A stretch of DNA of 64,000 nucleotides from assembly GCF_963676275.1 (NCBI RefSeq), contig NZ_OY781091.1:722775-786774 (forward strand), read 5' to 3'. A program made the position numbers and the translations under genes. Shown here piece by piece: positions 8,799 to 17,807 of the stretch. The stretch's first letter is position 1; each line of letters begins with the position of its first letter. This DNA is from an uncultured Cohaesibacter sp. (GTDB taxonomy: Bacteria; Pseudomonadota; Alphaproteobacteria; Rhizobiales; Cohaesibacteraceae). A model generated the notes under the pieces. That model made no database searches. It saw nothing but the letters and a program-made list of their open reading frames with translations, and was not told the DNA's origin.

Positions 8799-9971
8799 TT
8801 GAACGATCTGGCCCAGACTGCACCAGACACATCAATTGCCGATGCGGTGCAAGCCCAGCGCCCTGTCAGGCTGCTATTCATTCAGACGCAGGCCGAAAAT
8901 GCCGGCGCACAGGAAATCTCCCGGCTGCTTGGCGAGGGCATGGCACCCAGAGGCTATGACATCCATCATCTGTTTTTCTACCGCAAGACCGATGCCTTTG
9001 ATGACGCGCCCGATACCTCCTTCACCGTTCGCAAGCGCCCACGCAATCCCTTTTCGCTGCTGCTATTTTTCATCCGGCTGATTTTCCAGATCCGCGCCTT
9101 GAAGCCAGATGTGGTCTTGACCTTCCAGCATTATGGCAATCTGTTTGGTGCCCCAGCAGCCCGTCTTGCCGGGGTGCGCCATGTCATTGCCAATCAGGTT
9201 TCCGCTCAGGCCACCATGAATGACACCATCCGGCGCATCGACAAGATCTGGGGCAAGCTGGGCCTTTACGATATCGTCACCGTCAATTCCGTTGATACGG
9301 CAGGCGAATATGCAGGCTTTCCACCCGCCTATACCAGACGCATCACCCATGTCCCGCATGGCTTCAAGGACAAGAGCTCGAAATTGACAAAGGCCGATGC
9401 TCGCGCCCGCTTTGGCCTGCCCGATGATGTCATTCTGCTGGGCTCGGTGGCGCGCCTCAACAAGCTCAAGCGACTTGATGTTGCCATCACGGCGCTGACC
9501 TTTAATGAATGCTGGCATCTTGTGCTCGGCGGGCAGGGGCCGGATGAAATGCGCCTGAGGTCGGTGGCCAGAGCGCTCGGCGTTGAAGAACGTACCCATT
9601 TCACCGGAGAGATGGAATCCGGGCAGGTTGGCGATCTGCTGGCCGCGATGGATATCTTCCTTTTCCCCACCGAGGCGGAAACCTTCGGCCTTGCCGCCGT
9701 TGAGGCCGCCCAGACCGGTCTGCCCGTGGTCTGCAATGATATCCCCGTGCTCAGGGAGGTCATGAAGACCGAGCTTGGCCCCTGCGCGCTGTTTGCCGAT
9801 AGCGATGATCCGGAAAGCTATGCCGAACCGATCCGCAGATTGCTGCGCGACAAGGCCCTCAGTGAACAATTGACCGAGTCCGGCCGCGCTTTGAAAAAGA
9901 CCTATTCCATGTCGGCCATGATCGACCGCTATCATCAGCTGGTTGAGAAAGTGACCGGCATTGCTGTTTGA
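8799..9971 (+). CDS. glycosyltransferase family 4 (GT-B fold)
   Basis: 390 residues with a two-domain GT-B layout. The N-terminal half carries the acceptor-side pattern (FIQTQAENAGAQEISRLL), and the C-terminal half has GSVARLNKLKRLDVAI and the nucleotide-sugar E-x7-E motif in EAETFGLAAVEAAQTG, as in GT4 retaining transferases. It probably adds a sugar to the lipid-linked repeat unit at the cytosolic membrane face. The start is a TTG at 8799, because ATG triplets just upstream run into a stop; GAGGTG lies upstream of it. Confidence 0.85.
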   Translation: MNDLAQTAPDTSIADAVQAQRPVRLLFIQTQAENAGAQEISRLLGEGMAPRGYDIHHLFFYRKTDAFDDAPDTSFTVRKRPRNPFSLLLFFIRLIFQIRALKPDVVLTFQHYGNLFGAPAARLAGVRHVIANQVSAQATMNDTIRRIDKIWGKLGLYDIVTVNSVDTAGEYAGFPPAYTRRITHVPHGFKDKSSKLTKADARARFGLPDDVILLGSVARLNKLKRLDVAITALTFNECWHLVLGGQGPDEMRLRSVARALGVEERTHFTGEMESGQVGDLLAAMDIFLFPTEAETFGLAAVEAAQTGLPVVCNDIPVLREVMKTELGPCALFADSDDPESYAEPIRRLLRDKALSEQLTESGRALKKTYSMSAMIDRYHQLVEKVTGIAV

Positions 9972-10001
9972 TAAATCTGTTTGAAGGGAGCCCCGGGGTC
10001 T

Positions 10002-11540
10002 ATGAGATATTGCCTCCATTTCGACCCGTCCCATTGCCGCAACTGGATCCGGCTGCTCATCGAGCGCTTGGCAGAAGGCGGGCAGGTGGAATTCTTTTCC
10101 TCGCAGGCAGAGGCCGTACCGCATCCGGCTCATATCGAGACGCTGCTTTATTCCGAAGCGGACAGGCTTTTTGCCGGGAAAAGTCATCTCGCCTCGCCCA
10201 TGGATGCTGCATTGCTGGCGCAAATGGCGCCCCTCGCAAAAGCCGATCAGGATTTTGATCTGGTGATCGATCTGGTTGGCGATGGCGCTGCCCCCAAAGG
10301 CAAGGCTTCTGTAACGTTGCTCTTTAATGGCTTTGCCTCCGAGCGGGCATTGATCACCGCCATCATGCAAAGCGGCTTGCCGCAGATCGCCTTGCGAGAT
10401 CAGGCCGGGCAGATCGTTGCCACGGCAGAGCCTTCGCCGGAACTGGCCAAGGGCGTGTCAGGAGCCATGGAGCAGACCTATGCCCGCGTGATCACATTGC
10501 TGCTTGCATGGAGCCGTAATCCGGCTCGTTGGGTGGCTCCACTCAGAGAGCAGAAGGTTGAATGGAAATCCGCCGGGCAAGTGACAAGCCAAGCGGCAAA
10601 AGAACGTATCAAGGCAGCCTTGAAACAGATCTATTATCGCCTTTTCCTGCCCAGTCACTGGCGCATTGGCTGGCGCTGGGTCGCTGATGGTTCTGATGGA
10701 GAGGGTGACGATGTCTGGAGCAACCGATCGCTGGCGGGCCCCTCTTGGCAGGTGCTGCCCGATCATGACAATCATTTCTATGCCGATCCCGTGCCCTGGC
10801 ATAAGGATGGTGTGCATTATCTCTTCTTTGAAGATCTCGATCCACGCAGCCAGAAAGGCATTCTTTCCGTGCTCACTCTGGATGAGAAGGGGCCGACCGG
10901 CCCAGCGCGTCCCTGTCTGGAGGAACCCTTCCATCTGTCCTATCCTTTCCTCATCGAACATGAGGGCGAGGTTTATATGGTTCCCGAAACCTCGGCCAAC
11001 CGGAGCGTGACCTTCTACAAGGCCGAGAATTTCCCCTTCGGCTGGAAGCCTTACAAGACCATTCTGACCGATATAGATGCAGCCGATGTCACCATTACCC
11101 GCCATCAGGGGCGCTGGTGGCTCTTCTGTGTCACGCGCGACGGTGGCGGCGGCTATTCCGATTGTCTCTCGATCTTCCATGCCGACGATCTGTTCGGCCC
11201 CTGGCATGCGCACGCGCAAAATCCGGTGCTGATTGACAAGGCAACGGCGCGCCCGGCGGGCAATTTTGTCCATATGGATGGCAGGCTCTGCCGTCCGGTG
11301 CAGGATTGCAGCCTTTCCTATGGCTGTCAGTTGCAACTGGTCGAGGTGACCCATCTCTCGCCTGAGCATTATGAGCAGAAGACGCTGGCAATTCTCGCGC
11401 CCAATGAGCGCTGGCCGGGACGCAAGCTGCATACTCTCAACCGGGCAGGGCGGCTGGAAGTGATCGACGGCGCCATTTTGCGCCCCAGACTGGCCTTCTT
11501 CAAAAAGCTTGCCGACAGGATCTTCCGCCCTGCGGCATGA
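10002..11540 (+). CDS. GINT-like glycosyltransferase with C-terminal propeller-like region
   Basis: About 512 residues. The C-terminal two thirds (about 210-500) resemble the glucosamine inositolphosphorylceramide transferase (GINT) family: a beta-propeller-like region with repeated blade motifs such as HFYADPVPW, HYLFFEDLD, VYMVPETSANRSVTFY, GRWWLFCV and GNFVHMDGRLCRPVQD. The N-terminal third looks like a Rossmann/formyltransferase-like domain (DFDLVIDLVGDGA), without a clear catalytic motif. In bacteria such proteins occur in surface-glycan clusters; acceptor and sugar are unknown. I preferred ATG 10002 (GGAG 11 bases upstream) over the in-frame TTG at 9981. Confidence 0.65.
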   Translation: MRYCLHFDPSHCRNWIRLLIERLAEGGQVEFFSSQAEAVPHPAHIETLLYSEADRLFAGKSHLASPMDAALLAQMAPLAKADQDFDLVIDLVGDGAAPKGKASVTLLFNGFASERALITAIMQSGLPQIALRDQAGQIVATAEPSPELAKGVSGAMEQTYARVITLLLAWSRNPARWVAPLREQKVEWKSAGQVTSQAAKERIKAALKQIYYRLFLPSHWRIGWRWVADGSDGEGDDVWSNRSLAGPSWQVLPDHDNHFYADPVPWHKDGVHYLFFEDLDPRSQKGILSVLTLDEKGPTGPARPCLEEPFHLSYPFLIEHEGEVYMVPETSANRSVTFYKAENFPFGWKPYKTILTDIDAADVTITRHQGRWWLFCVTRDGGGGYSDCLSIFHADDLFGPWHAHAQNPVLIDKATARPAGNFVHMDGRLCRPVQDCSLSYGCQLQLVEVTHLSPEHYEQKTLAILAPNERWPGRKLHTLNRAGRLEVIDGAILRPRLAFFKKLADRIFRPAA

Positions 11541-11731
11541 GATTTTGCTTAGGATTCGCGACATTTTGCCCTGTTCGCAGAAGTCTTGATAAAATTACCA
11601 AGGCGGAAATGCGCAATCGAGGCTTATGGTTAACCAAAACTCAATATCATCTCTGCATACTTGCATCAGGATCTGAGTGGATTTTGGCCACTTTTTTGAA
11701 CGCATATGTATTGAGTTGCAGGGATTGACTT

Positions 11732-14473
11732 ATGTTCGGTCGCAAAAACAAGAAATCTGATCTCGATTGGCAGCCGGGTGATAATCCGGACGCAGCTGAT
11801 GTCGCCCCTACTTCCACTCGGGGCGCTGTCATGGCAGACTTGCGGCAAGATGAAAAACCGCAAGAACCCGATGCCCCTGTCTATCAGATCCCTGCCGGAT
11901 CGTCGGATGTCTGGAGCGGTTTGGTCCATCCTCGCTCCATCATGCGCTTCATGCGCAAACAGTTTCTGCTGATCACTGCGGTGACCATGCTGGTGGTAGT
12001 TGCCGGTCTTGCCACCTATATTATGCTGCCCAGCAAATATGCCGCCAAGGCGCTTGTTCTGGTTGATCCGCGCCAGCCCAGAGTGACCGACAATGACACC
12101 GTCATGTCCGGCATCGGAGGCGATGCGGCGGCGCTGACCAGCTATGTCCAGATCATGAAAAGTGATGGATTTCTGGCCAAGGTGGTCGAAGAGCTTGGCG
12201 CCAAATATGATCCGGAATATGCCAAGGCGAAAAGTCAGACCGCGCTTGTCGCCATGTTCCGCGGCAATGTTGAGGCTGATCGCCAAGGTGCGACCTATAT
12301 TGTTGAAATCAATGCCAAATCACGCGACAAGGAATTTGCGGCCAAATATGCCAATGGCATAGCCGAAGCCTTTGTGCGCGATCAGAAGGACTATCGCAGC
12401 AATGCAAATGAAGAGGCAGCCCGCTGGCTGTCGGAGCGCCTCAAGCTGCTGCATAGCAATCTCAATGCTTCCGAAGAAGCCGTTGCTGCCTTCCGCGCCA
12501 AAAATGGTATTATCGATGCGGGCGCGCAAGGCACTCTGGACAATCAGCAATTGACGTCTCTGGTCTCGCAGCTTGGCACCGTGACCACCGAACTTGCCGA
12601 CTCCAAGGCGCGCTATGATCAGGCGCTCAAGGATGGGGTGCCGGGCAGTGCAAGATCCACACAGGCCGGTGAATTCGCCAATCTTGATCAATTGATGCAG
12701 GAACAGGATCGCCTGCGTCGGGAAGCTGCCGAACTGAGCCAGACTTTGGGCAAACGCCATCCGCGCATGCTGGCAAACCGTGAGCAGCAATCGATCATTG
12801 CGGGGCAAATTGCCACAGAACGCAAACGTCTGGTGGAACGCGCCAAGCAGGATTATGAGACAACCCTCGCCAAGAAGCAGGCGCTGGAAGGCCAGCTTGC
12901 CGATTTGCGTCAGCGCTCGATTTCTCTCAATAAGGCTATGGTCGAACTGGATAATCTGGAAAGGGAGGCAAACGCCAACCGAAATCTGTATGAGCAGTTT
13001 CTGGCCCGATACAAGATCACCGACGAGCAGTCCCAGTTCAATTTCAGCGAAGCCCGCATTGTTTCGAAGGCACCGGTGCCGATCAAGTCAACCAAGCCTT
13101 CGATCAAGCTGGTTGGTGTTGCTCTGCTCGCTCTGGGGTTGATTTGCGGGGTGCTGGTGGCTTTGGTGCGGGCAGCATTTGCCATCCCTGAATATCGCCA
13201 GCCCGAGGCCGACATGTCCGGTCGTCGCAACACTGGCGCGCTCAAGGAGGAGGAAACTCCGGACGAAACAGCGAAAAAGCAAGATGTTAAAGCGCGTGAC
13301 GACATGCCTGCCTTTGCCAAGAAACGGGCTCCGGTTATCAAGGATATCCCGAACGGGCCCGATCTTGGCAAGAGTGCTTATCAGTCTGTTCGTACCAAGG
13401 GAGCGGCCAAACCTTCTGCGAATGATAAAAGTCCGCTTTTCGCCTCTCAAGATGCACCCAAGATTGAACTGCCTTCTCCAACGGTCGGCGCTTCGCTCAA
13501 AGCTGATGCTGCAAAAGGAGTGGAGGCAAAAGGCAAGAAAGAAGGCAAGAAAGAAGGCTTCGGGGAAAGCCTGAAGGACGAAACCGGCCTTCTTGCTACT
13601 GCCGCAGCAAGTGCTGTCGCCCTCAAGAAAACCGAGATAGACGAAGGTTCTGCCGGACCGAAAGACTTGCCCGAACCCGAACAGGGCGAGCTGGCAATTG
13701 ACGCCCCGGCGCGCGGTCCTGTTGCAGACAGCGCCTTGGCTGCTGGTGAAGACGCTGAGCGTGCCGAGCATGTTGAAGCCGAGCAGGTCGAAAATGACGA
13801 AAATGATGAGCTTGACGACAAGGAAAAGAAATTGGACAGCGGCAAGGATCCGGTGGTCATTCGTCTGCCGCAGCTCGCTGCCAGCGCTGATGGCGAGACC
13901 GATCTGCCGTCCGGGCCGGAGATCTCGACTTTCTTTGATAGCCTGAATGATTTTGTCAAGGACAAGGGCAACAACGATAGCACGAGCATGCTGGTAACCT
14001 CTGCCCAGCCGGGACAGGGCCTTGAAGCGGCAACCAGGCTGGTGACGCATTTTGCGGTCGATGCCGGTTACCGTCCTGTCGTTCTGTCCTTGCAGCAACA
14101 GCCCAAAGCCCGCATGCAGGTGGGGGGATCGGCATCGGCTGTGCCGGAAACGGCCAAGGTCGAGCAATTTGAAACCCATGATTTCATTCCCTTTGTCGGC
14201 GGGGCAGGCCTCTCGGACGCTCAAGGGCTCAATCTTGCTCTTGCCGAGGAACTGGCCAACCTGATCGAGCTTTGTTGCGAGACCTACGGCTTCGTGATTG
14301 TTGAGGCCAAGCAGATATTGACCCCCAATTCGCTGGAAGATCTGATTGATCTGGTGGACGATGCGCTGTTGGTTCTGGAATGCGACGATTTGAACGAGAG
14401 CGAACTTGCCGACTGGTGCGAATGGGCCGGAGAAACGGGTGTCGGGCTGCTTCTGGACCAAACCCAAAGTTAA
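11732..14473 (+). CDS. Wzc/GumC-type polysaccharide chain-length protein with degenerate BY-kinase domain
   Basis: 913 residues. Wzz-type region between two membrane segments (about 76-98 and 460-482), with periplasmic coiled coils in between. A charged, Lys/Glu/Ala-rich linker follows (about 490-745, including two KGKKEGKKEG-like units). Residues 751-913 line up with the cytosolic BY-kinase of ExoP/Wzc, but the Walker A slot reads TSAQPGQGLEA instead of a GKS/T loop. The Walker A-prime slot lacks its Asp (VVLSLQQQP), the Walker B slot reads FVIVEAKQIL, and no C-terminal Tyr cluster is present. It should still shape export and chain length but is unlikely to phosphorylate. Start: ATG with AGGGA 8 bases upstream. 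Confidence 0.8.
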   Translation: MFGRKNKKSDLDWQPGDNPDAADVAPTSTRGAVMADLRQDEKPQEPDAPVYQIPAGSSDVWSGLVHPRSIMRFMRKQFLLITAVTMLVVVAGLATYIMLPSKYAAKALVLVDPRQPRVTDNDTVMSGIGGDAAALTSYVQIMKSDGFLAKVVEELGAKYDPEYAKAKSQTALVAMFRGNVEADRQGATYIVEINAKSRDKEFAAKYANGIAEAFVRDQKDYRSNANEEAARWLSERLKLLHSNLNASEEAVAAFRAKNGIIDAGAQGTLDNQQLTSLVSQLGTVTTELADSKARYDQALKDGVPGSARSTQAGEFANLDQLMQEQDRLRREAAELSQTLGKRHPRMLANREQQSIIAGQIATERKRLVERAKQDYETTLAKKQALEGQLADLRQRSISLNKAMVELDNLEREANANRNLYEQFLARYKITDEQSQFNFSEARIVSKAPVPIKSTKPSIKLVGVALLALGLICGVLVALVRAAFAIPEYRQPEADMSGRRNTGALKEEETPDETAKKQDVKARDDMPAFAKKRAPVIKDIPNGPDLGKSAYQSVRTKGAAKPSANDKSPLFASQDAPKIELPSPTVGASLKADAAKGVEAKGKKEGKKEGFGESLKDETGLLATAAASAVALKKTEIDEGSAGPKDLPEPEQGELAIDAPARGPVADSALAAGEDAERAEHVEAEQVENDENDELDDKEKKLDSGKDPVVIRLPQLAASADGETDLPSGPEISTFFDSLNDFVKDKGNNDSTSMLVTSAQPGQGLEAATRLVTHFAVDAGYRPVVLSLQQQPKARMQVGGSASAVPETAKVEQFETHDFIPFVGGAGLSDAQGLNLALAEELANLIELCCETYGFVIVEAKQILTPNSLEDLIDLVDDALLVLECDDLNESELADWCEWAGETGVGLLLDQTQS

Positions 14474-14528
14474 GCTTTTTCTGATATTGGACCTCTGGGA
14501 GAGAAGTGCGCCGTCCTCGGGGGACATA

Positions 14529-15287
14529 ATGAAAGATATTCAGCAGATTACGGTTGGGGGCTTGCCCATCGCGGTGGAAGATTGCGATGGTGCCGCGCGC
14601 ACCATGCTTGACTTCGCCATTGCAAGTCGCGGCAGGGAGCATCGACCGCTATATGTAACCTCCGCCAATGGGCAAGTGCTGTCCATGTGCGCCAGCAATG
14701 AGGAGATCAGGAGCCTTTTTCTAAAGGCCGATCTCATTCATGCCGATGGCACGCCGCTGGTCAAGGCTTCCAGATTCCTCGCAAGACAGCCGCTTCCCGA
14801 GCGCGTGGCCACAACAGATCTGGTGCATAATGCCGCCCGTCTTGCCCAGCAGGAAGGGGCGACTTTCTTCTTTCTCGGAGCAACGCAAGAGGGCATAGAG
14901 CGCGCCGCGGAAAATATGAAACGCCTATATCCGAAGCTGAGAATTGCCGGCTATCGCAATGGATATGTCAAACCGGAGGAAGAAGCCGAGGTGATCGCAG
15001 AGATCAATGCGGTGAAACCCGATATTCTCTGGATCGGCATGGGGGTGCCGCTGGAACAAAGATTCGTCGCTCGCAATCTGGACAAGTTGACCGGTGTTGG
15101 CGTGATCAAGACGTCCGGGGGGCTGTTTGACTTTCTTTCAGGCAAAAATGCCCGCGCACCACAATGGATGCAGGATGCCGGTCTTGAATGGGCCTACCGG
15201 ATCTATCAGGAGCCGGGTAGGCTGTTCTGGCGTTATCTGACCACCAATCCTCATGCCCTCTGGTTGTTGCTGACACGCACGCGCTGA
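14529..15287 (+). CDS. WecG/TagA/CpsF family glycosyltransferase (GT26)
   Basis: 252 residues of the GT26 family, which adds N-acetylmannosamine-type or glucose-type sugars to undecaprenyl-linked acceptors at the inner membrane. Family motifs: TSANGQVL (usually T-x-N-xQ), the catalytic-loop HADGTPLV, FFLGATQEG, GVPLEQRF and SGGLFDFLSGKNARAPQWMQ. The ATG at 14529 (GGGGGA upstream) gives a normal family start; a longer frame back to 14406 overlaps the previous gene and is not needed. Its C-terminal part is typical of membrane-associated members. Confidence 0.9.
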   Translation: MKDIQQITVGGLPIAVEDCDGAARTMLDFAIASRGREHRPLYVTSANGQVLSMCASNEEIRSLFLKADLIHADGTPLVKASRFLARQPLPERVATTDLVHNAARLAQQEGATFFFLGATQEGIERAAENMKRLYPKLRIAGYRNGYVKPEEEAEVIAEINAVKPDILWIGMGVPLEQRFVARNLDKLTGVGVIKTSGGLFDFLSGKNARAPQWMQDAGLEWAYRIYQEPGRLFWRYLTTNPHALWLLLTRTR

Positions 15288-15309
15288 CAAAAGGGAGCTG
15301 TCGACTGCC

Positions 15310-16554
15310 ATGACAATGCGCCAAACAAAAGTTCAGACAAAAGTTGAGACCCGATTTCAGGCCCGATTTCAGATCCAGCGCCATTCTCATTCCCACTCTC
15401 TGTTCAAGATGTTAATGCGGGCGCTTGCTCTTTGCCTGTTGCCCCTGGCAGGCCTGCCCGCTCATGCTGGGGAACCGTTGCCTGCCGGTTTGAGCAATTG
15501 TCAGGCTTCTTTCCCTCTTGCCAGAGATGGGGCGGATCAAAAGCTTGCCCGTGGCTTCAATCTGCCAAACTGGGATCCCGCCTATTCCGGTTACAAGCCC
15601 GATGACAGTCTCCTCGGCCAGCTCAATGCGCTCGGATTTACCCATATCAGATTGCCCGTGCCTGCCGAGCGGTTCATGGAGACATTTTCAACGCCCGAGC
15701 AAATTTCCGCCTACTCTGCGGCTCTGGACGCCGAAGTGACCCGACTAGTCGGGCTTGACTATGCGGTCAGCATCGATCTGCATCCCTCCAGCCCCTTCCA
15801 GCACCTGCATATGCAGCAGCCGGAGAAGGGGCTTGCGCTGTTGCTTGATGCATGGGACCGGATTGCCGCGCTGAGCGTGCAATGGCCACGGGAGCTTGTC
15901 TATTTTGAATTGCTCAATGAACCGGCTCCGAGCCAATCTGTCTGGTGGCCACAGGCGCAAAAACTGGTCACGCATCTGAATGCGACTGAGCCGGGGCGAA
16001 AGCTTGTTGTCGGGCCTGCGGTTTTCCAGCGCAGCGAGATTCTGGCAGCCTCCGAGCCTCTGGTCGGCGAGGGGCTCGTCTATGCCATTCACTATTATGA
16101 CCCCATGGTTTTTACCCATCAGGCCATGACATGGATGCCACAAAGTCCGCTGGCCTTGATCAGTCATGTGCCATTCCCAGCCGATGCCAGCTCGCCGCTG
16201 CTTATCAAGCAGGTCGAAAAGCTCAAGGCCGCGGGCATGTCTGACGCTGCTGAGCGGATGCTTGAAAGCTATCGCGATGGCTGGAACGCAGAGCGCATTG
16301 CCGCCGCTCTGGCAGAGGTTGGCAAATGGTCACGAGATCACAAGCTCCCCGTCATCATCAATGAATTCGGCACCTTGACCTTCGCGGTCGATCCACATGC
16401 TCGGGCGGAATGGCTGCGTGCAGTACGCACCGCCGCCGAGCAGAATTGCCTTGGCTGGACCCATTGGGATTTCTCCGATGGTTTCATGATGGTGAACCCT
16501 GAAACAACTCTGCCAGACCCTCTGGTCCTTGATGCCCTTTTGCCGCAATCCTGA
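15310..16554 (+). CDS. secreted glycoside hydrolase family 5 (cellulase-like)
   Basis: 414 residues. An N-terminal stretch of short repeats (residues 6-21) precedes a signal peptide (about 34-53, ending in GLPAHA). The GH5 barrel follows: RLPVP after strand 2, FELLNEP with the acid/base Glu, HYYDP, and INEFG with the nucleophile Glu near residue 355, then WTHWDFSDGF. It would cut beta-glucan-like polymers in the periplasm or outside. At the end of a polysaccharide cluster it may trim or clear the exported polymer, as such hydrolases do in other clusters. An ATG at 15409 would give a tighter signal peptide, but it lacks a ribosome site. Confidence 0.85.
   Translation: MTMRQTKVQTKVETRFQARFQIQRHSHSHSLFKMLMRALALCLLPLAGLPAHAGEPLPAGLSNCQASFPLARDGADQKLARGFNLPNWDPAYSGYKPDDSLLGQLNALGFTHIRLPVPAERFMETFSTPEQISAYSAALDAEVTRLVGLDYAVSIDLHPSSPFQHLHMQQPEKGLALLLDAWDRIAALSVQWPRELVYFELLNEPAPSQSVWWPQAQKLVTHLNATEPGRKLVVGPAVFQRSEILAASEPLVGEGLVYAIHYYDPMVFTHQAMTWMPQSPLALISHVPFPADASSPLLIKQVEKLKAAGMSDAAERMLESYRDGWNAERIAAALAEVGKWSRDHKLPVIINEFGTLTFAVDPHARAEWLRAVRTAAEQNCLGWTHWDFSDGFMMVNPETTLPDPLVLDALLPQS
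15325..15372 (+). repeat. 12-bp tandem repeat (4 units) inside the GH5 N-terminus
   Basis: Four 12-bp units: acaaaagttcag, acaaaagttgag, acccgatttcag, gcccgatttcag. They encode TKVQ-TKVE-TRFQ-ARFQ ahead of the signal peptide. Being a multiple of three, the array keeps the frame. Confidence 0.85.
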
Positions 16555-16787
16555 GGCGGTAAAGTCAGCCAAGGGCGGGTAATGTCGCGCCTTGTTGCAA
16601 GCAGAGGGCGCTGGCAAAACAATTACGGTCTTGCGTGTGCGAATTCGATGGCAAGTCTTGAGTCAGCGTGACGAACCTTCTATGCTGTTTCGAACATTGG
16701 CAGATATTCGCAAGAAATCGCTTTTCATTTCCAGTCCAGATGCGTCCCGGTTCGGGTCGCTGCAATTATCCAGGAAGTTTACGATCA

Positions 16788-17408
16788 ATGGTAATCAGAC
16801 TGCATCAGGGAGATCTTCCCAATCTAAACCACTATGACAACATCTCTGCAGTCGCAATTGATACCGAAACGATGGGGCTTCACCCCCACCGCGACAGGCT
16901 TTGTCTGGTGCAGCTTTCTCCCGGCGATGGCAGCGCCGATCTGGTGCAGATTGCCAAGGGACAGAAGGAAGCGCCCAATCTTTGCACCCTTCTTGGCAAT
17001 GACAAGATCACCAAGATTTTCCACTATGCCCGCTTTGACATCGCGGTTCTCTATCACACATTCGGCGTCATGCCCGAGCCGGTTTTCTGCACCAAAATTG
17101 CGTCCAAACTGACCCGGACCTACACGGATCGCCATGGCCTGAAAGACGTTTGCCGCGAATTTCTCGATATCGACATTTCCAAGCAGCAGCAAAGCTCGGA
17201 TTGGGGCGCGGACATGCTGAGCGAGGCACAGAAGAAATATGCCGCGACCGATGTTTTGCATCTGCATGGTTTGATGGGCATTTTCCGCGCTCGTTTGTCG
17301 CGCGAGGGCCGCAAGGAGATGGCGCAATCCTGCTTTGATTTTCTGCCGACCCGTGCCAAGCTGGATCTGGCTGGCTGGGACGAAACCGATATCTTTGCGC
17401 ATAGCTGA
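16788..17408 (+). CDS. nrnC: NrnC-type DEDDy 3'-5' exonuclease (short RNase D-like nanoRNase)
   Basis: 206 residues, one DEDD exonuclease domain with no HRDC domain. Alphaproteobacterial NrnC has this size and degrades dinucleotides and nanoRNAs (including pGpG), replacing Orn. Motifs: Exo I DTETMGL, Exo II in FHYARFDIAVL, Exo III YAATDVLHL with the DEDDy Tyr. ATG 16788 (AGGAAG 10 bases upstream) gives the family start MVIRLHQGDL; the frame continues upstream to 16668 without family likeness. It lies upstream of lptC, as in other Rhizobiales. Confidence 0.88.
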   Translation: MVIRLHQGDLPNLNHYDNISAVAIDTETMGLHPHRDRLCLVQLSPGDGSADLVQIAKGQKEAPNLCTLLGNDKITKIFHYARFDIAVLYHTFGVMPEPVFCTKIASKLTRTYTDRHGLKDVCREFLDIDISKQQQSSDWGADMLSEAQKKYAATDVLHLHGLMGIFRARLSREGRKEMAQSCFDFLPTRAKLDLAGWDETDIFAHS

Positions 17409-17807
17409 ATATGTGAGCGAGGATAATGGGTAAGAGCCAAGTTTTGGCCAAAAAGCTTTGATGAGAAGGCTTTGGTCTGAAGGTCTTGGCCACGAATATC
17501 TGGCCCGAATAAATTGGCCCGGAAAGAATGGCCCAAAATAGTGGCCCAAAATAGTGGCCAAGGGAGCTGAAGGCGGAAAGCCGGACTGGCTCCCTTCGTC
17601 ATTTGAAACGAGCCCTCTAGTCAGCGCCGAAGTGATCGGCAAGCTGACAATGGGGCAGGTGACAAGAAAAGCGCGAGCTTAATTTCGCCTTTTTCCTTTG
17701 TAGAGATTGAACGCCGGTGATCGAGCCCCCAATTCTCCAGCAGGGAGAGGCTATGAAACCGCGCGGTGTGCAGAAGCGTTAAGCCTGCCTTTGTTGGATG
17801 GAAGACA
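17409..17807 (+). other. nrnC-lptC intergenic region
   Basis: This 399-base gap holds the 14-bp tandem array (17445-17568) and a hairpin made by AAGGGAGC (17560-17567) and GCTCCCTT (17589-17596), without a T run. The remainder presumably contains the lpt promoter. No reading frame is supported. Confidence 0.6.
17445..17568 (+). repeat. 14-bp degenerate tandem repeat, nine units
   Basis: Units start at 17445, 17459, 17473, 17487, 17501, 17515, 17529, 17542 and 17555. Seven begin TGGCC; the other two begin tgatg and tggtc. Typical units are tggcccgaataaat and tggcccggaaagaa. Two adjacent units are identical 13-mers (tggcccaaaatag). A further decayed unit may precede at 17431. The period is not a multiple of three and no frame is kept, so this is a noncoding minisatellite. 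Confidence 0.85.

Noticed and set aside
17445..17568. possible CRISPR array
   Set aside because: Units are contiguous 13-14-mers without spacers and there are no cas genes; it is a minisatellite.
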